From an uncultured Desulfovibrio sp. (GTDB lineage: Bacteria; Desulfobacterota; Desulfovibrionia; Desulfovibrionales; Desulfovibrionaceae), in assembly GCF_949282365.1 (NCBI RefSeq), contig NZ_CASDOY010000065.1, forward strand, positions 1 through 8,946: a DNA stretch of 8,946 nucleotides, given 5' to 3'. Below the pieces are notes generated by a model. That model made no database searches and was not told the DNA's origin. It was given only the letters and a program-made list of their open reading frames with translations. A program made the translations under genes and the position numbers. Positions 7,147 to 8,946 of this stretch are shown in pieces; positions within the stretch are counted from its first letter, which is position 1; each line of letters begins with the position of its first letter.

Positions 7147-7571
7147 AAGGCGTTTTTAAAGGCCGCCAGGGCCGCCCGCACCAGGGCCTGCAGGCAGGGC
7201 CGGCGGAGTCCCTTCCCGCCGCAAGGGGCTGCGGCCGCCCGTCTTGCGGTCCGACATGGCCGCATCGAAGCCGGCAGGCGCGTACCGCGGCACGACCATT
7301 GGGAAAGAGGCCCAGGTACGGGACGTCATTTCTGTGTACGTCAGCTTCTCTCCGGCATACGGCGATGGGGATTTTTGAGGGCTCCCGTCCAGGATGCCGT
7401 CACAACGGTCCCGTGTCCCGTCGTCAGAGCCTGCCGCCACCTCTTGGAATATATCAGGATACGGCATCAGGCAATCCGCAGGTCCGTCCGGTGCAAACAC
7501 GAAAAGATGCCGGGCTGCTCCCGAAATGCTCCACAGCCGACGCTTCGCCGGGACATGCCCGTGCCCGCCCC
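7147..7571. other. Intergenic region without a convincing gene
   Basis: About 425 bases lie between the MFS and EamA genes. A minus-strand frame (7156-7626, 156 codons) is open, but its first Met overlaps the eamA start and has no ribosome-binding site. Its product resembles no family I know. GCCTGCAGGC (7186-7195) is a palindrome and ACGTCA is repeated at 7323 and 7338. No clear terminator with a T-tract was found after the MFS gene. Confidence 0.4.
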
Positions 7572-7599
7572 TTGACAGCCGGGGCCACTGTGATACTCC
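7572..7599 (+). promoter_or_regulatory. Candidate extended -10 promoter of the EamA transporter gene
   Basis: A perfect -35 TTGACA (7572-7577) is followed after 16 bases by TACTCC (7594-7599), a poor -10 rescued by an upstream TG (7591-7592), the extended -10 motif. The leader would be about 20 nt, with AGGAGG inside it. Confidence 0.4.
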
Positions 7600-7624
7600 G
7601 CCCTGCATACCGCAGGAGGGAGCC

Positions 7625-8539
7625 ATGCCTGTCGCGCCCAGGTCCGTTCATGTCATGCTGCACCTTTTTCTGGTGTATATCTCGTGGGGTTCCAGCTACA
7701 TCGGCTACAAATTCAGCCTGGAGGTGGCCGGGCCCTTCATGGTGGGCGGGGCGCGCATGGTCCTGGGCGGCCTGTTGCTGGCGCTGGTGCTGCTGCTTTC
7801 AGGCCGCTGGCGGCGGCCCCAGGGCAAGGACTGGGTCCACGCCGCCTGGATGGGCATGTTCATGGTGCTCATGGCCAGCGGTTTCCTGGCCAAGGGGCAG
7901 GAAAGCGTGGCTTCCTCGACGGCGGCGGTCATCACAGGTTCCGTGCCCATCACCATGCTGGTGGCGGGCTGGCTGTTCGCCAACGAGCCCCGGCCGCGCC
8001 CCCTGCAATGGCTCGGCCTCTGCACCGGCTCCTGCGGCCTCCTGCTGCTGGCCTGGAGCCAGCAAAACGTGGGCGGCGTGCAACAGAGCAGCCCCGGCGG
8101 CATGCTCTGGATCTTCACGGCCACCCTCGGTTGGGTGGCCGGGACCCTGCTGACCCGCCGCTTCCCGTCCAAAAGCCGTCTGTCCAGCCTGCAATCCTGC
8201 GCCCTGCTCATTTTCGCGGGCGGCCTGGAGTGTCTGCTGGTGGCCTGCCTGTGCGGGGAGCAGTATGCCGTTCGGCCCGAAAACATCCGCTGGACCGTGG
8301 TGCTGGCCTTCGCCTGGATGTGCACCGGCGGCTCGGTCATCGCCTATGCCTGCTATTTCTGGCTGCTGGAGAACGTGCCCATCGCCACGGCCGTGTCTTA
8401 TGAATATGTGGTGCCCGTGATCGGCATCTTTCTGGGCTGGCTGCTTGGCGGCGAACTGCTGACCGGCACCATGCTCCTGGCCTGCGCCATGACGGTGGGT
8501 TCCGTCTTCTTCATCATGTGGCAGCGCGAAAAGCGCTGA
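7625..8539 (+). CDS. EamA-family (DMT superfamily) transporter, YedA-like
   Basis: This inner-membrane permease has 304 residues and about ten helices in two EamA repeats (roughly 9-145 and 156-301). WGSSYIGYKF (21-30) in helix 1 is the typical EamA start. The segment SSTAAVITGSVPITMLVAGWLFANEP (97-122) ends repeat 1. IAYACYFWLLENVPIATAVSYEYVVPVIGIFLGWLLGGE (239-277) is the matching end of repeat 2, with the conserved Pro and final Glu. Overall it resembles YedA-type metabolite or amino-acid exporters; the substrate cannot be inferred. The ATG at 7625 is chosen over upstream in-frame starts because AGGAGG (7614-7619) lies 5 nt before it and the N-terminal helix follows. It is a single gene with its own promoter; the broken MFS gene upstream lies more than 470 bases away. 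The frame is intact and codon use is that of the GC-rich host. Confidence 0.9.
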   Translation: MPVAPRSVHVMLHLFLVYISWGSSYIGYKFSLEVAGPFMVGGARMVLGGLLLALVLLLSGRWRRPQGKDWVHAAWMGMFMVLMASGFLAKGQESVASSTAAVITGSVPITMLVAGWLFANEPRPRPLQWLGLCTGSCGLLLLAWSQQNVGGVQQSSPGGMLWIFTATLGWVAGTLLTRRFPSKSRLSSLQSCALLIFAGGLECLLVACLCGEQYAVRPENIRWTVVLAFAWMCTGGSVIAYACYFWLLENVPIATAVSYEYVVPVIGIFLGWLLGGELLTGTMLLACAMTVGSVFFIMWQREKR

Positions 8540-8583
8540 CGCGCCAGGGCCTGCGGCCGGACAGCGCTCCCGGCAAGGCTCCC

Positions 8584-8606
8584 GCCCGGCCCTTTCCCGG
8601 CCGGGC
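8584..8606 (+). terminator. Possible hairpin terminator after the EamA gene
   Basis: GCCCGGCC (8584-8591) pairs perfectly with GGCCGGGC (8599-8606) around a 7-nt loop, 44 nt after the stop codon. There is no T-tract on either strand, so it could be only a 3'-end stem-loop. Confidence 0.35.
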
Positions 8607-8946
8607 ATGCGCGAAGACCCGCGCGGATGCCCCGGACATCCGTTGCCGCTCTGCCGCTGGGCACGTCGGGCGGGGATGCAGGCAAGGGGCAGGAACGTCC
8701 CAGGGCCTGCCGGAGGGAAGGACGTCCGGCGTGGCGTGGATGCGGCATCGGCCGAACGTCCCTTGTCTTGCCCGGTGGGGCTACCGCGCGCAAGGGTCCG
8801 GCGGCAGCCGTCGGCCGGCAGGCGGGGCTGTGAAGGAGGCCGGCCAAGAAGGGCGCGCAGGAAGGGCGGAACAGGGAGGAGGGCAGCGCGGACAGGTGCG
8901 GAGAAGGCACGGAGACGACGCGGGAGAGCGACGGGGGCCAGATGAC
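8607..8946. other. Downstream region with no convincing gene, purine-rich end
   Basis: The 340 bases to the window end hold one open plus-strand frame (8607-8945). It would give 112 residues dominated by Arg, Gly and Ala, with no ribosome-binding site or family likeness, so it is not called. From about 8830 the plus strand is markedly purine-rich (repeated GGAGG, AGAAG, GGGAG) and nearly free of T. A gene may begin beyond the window. Confidence 0.4.

Noticed and set aside
7156..7626. 156-codon minus-strand frame between the MFS and EamA genes
   Set aside because: The first Met overlaps the eamA start without a ribosome-binding site, internal Mets also lack one, and the product is unrecognisable.
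7454..7663. Peptide FRVCTGRTC in a minus-strand frame, faintly like a NuoE-type 2Fe-2S motif
   Set aside because: Only this short piece is similar, the other two cysteines of such a site are absent, and the surrounding frame is not protein-like.
3513..8730. Identical 14-mer GAAGGACGTCCGGC at 3513-3526 and 8717-8730
   Set aside because: One shared 14-mer is near what chance gives in 9 kb of GC-rich DNA, the core is palindromic, and flanks do not match.
8607..8945. 112-codon plus-strand frame at the window end
   Set aside because: Its product is an Arg/Gly/Ala-rich string typical of non-coding GC-rich DNA and it has no ribosome-binding site.

Overview
The window looks like chromosomal DNA from a GC-rich member of the Desulfovibrionaceae (Desulfovibrio-like). 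The main reason is the first gene, which has the features of the 'outer membrane homotrimeric porin' family typical of that group: a Sec signal peptide, an aromatic-rich beta-barrel and a terminal Phe. The other genes (a single trpB, a flavin-dependent thymidylate synthase, a Fur-family regulator) fit such an anaerobic Gram-negative host. The assignment is by protein character only; no search was run.

Layout. 1-204: upstream region of the porin with a promoter, a TGACG half-site cluster and a leader hairpin. 205-1704 (+): porin. 1716-1859: terminators between the convergent porin and trpB genes. 1968-3194 (-): trpB, without trpA. 3195-3692: divergent trpB/thyX intergenic region, rich in inverted repeats. 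3693-4490 (+): thyX, with a departure from the canonical RHR signature. 4520-4551: shared terminator. 4569-4748 (-): a 59-residue FeoB-associated Cys-rich membrane protein. It has its own promoter, and a 12/14 match to the Fur 7-1-7 box overlaps that promoter. 4880-5338 (-): Fur-family regulator with its own terminator and a candidate promoter that contains a perfect GC-rich dyad. 5339-5926: GC-rich non-coding stretch turning sharply AT-rich. 5927-7146 (+): MFS transporter interrupted by an 11-bp tandem duplication. 7147-7624: no convincing gene. 7625-8539 (+): EamA/DMT transporter. 8540-8946: no convincing gene, ending in a purine-rich strand.

How the parts fit together. Most genes are single transcription units with their own promoters and terminators, so this is not one operon. 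The clearest functional link is iron: the Fur-type regulator lies just upstream of a small membrane protein of a family associated with the FeoB ferrous-iron transporter, and that gene carries a Fur-box-like operator on its promoter. The clearest anomaly is the MFS gene. Deleting one copy of the duplicated 11-mer restores a continuous reading frame of about 402 residues, so this is either a recent inactivation, a reversible switch or an assembly error. I did not find convincing evidence of an entirely new multi-gene system.
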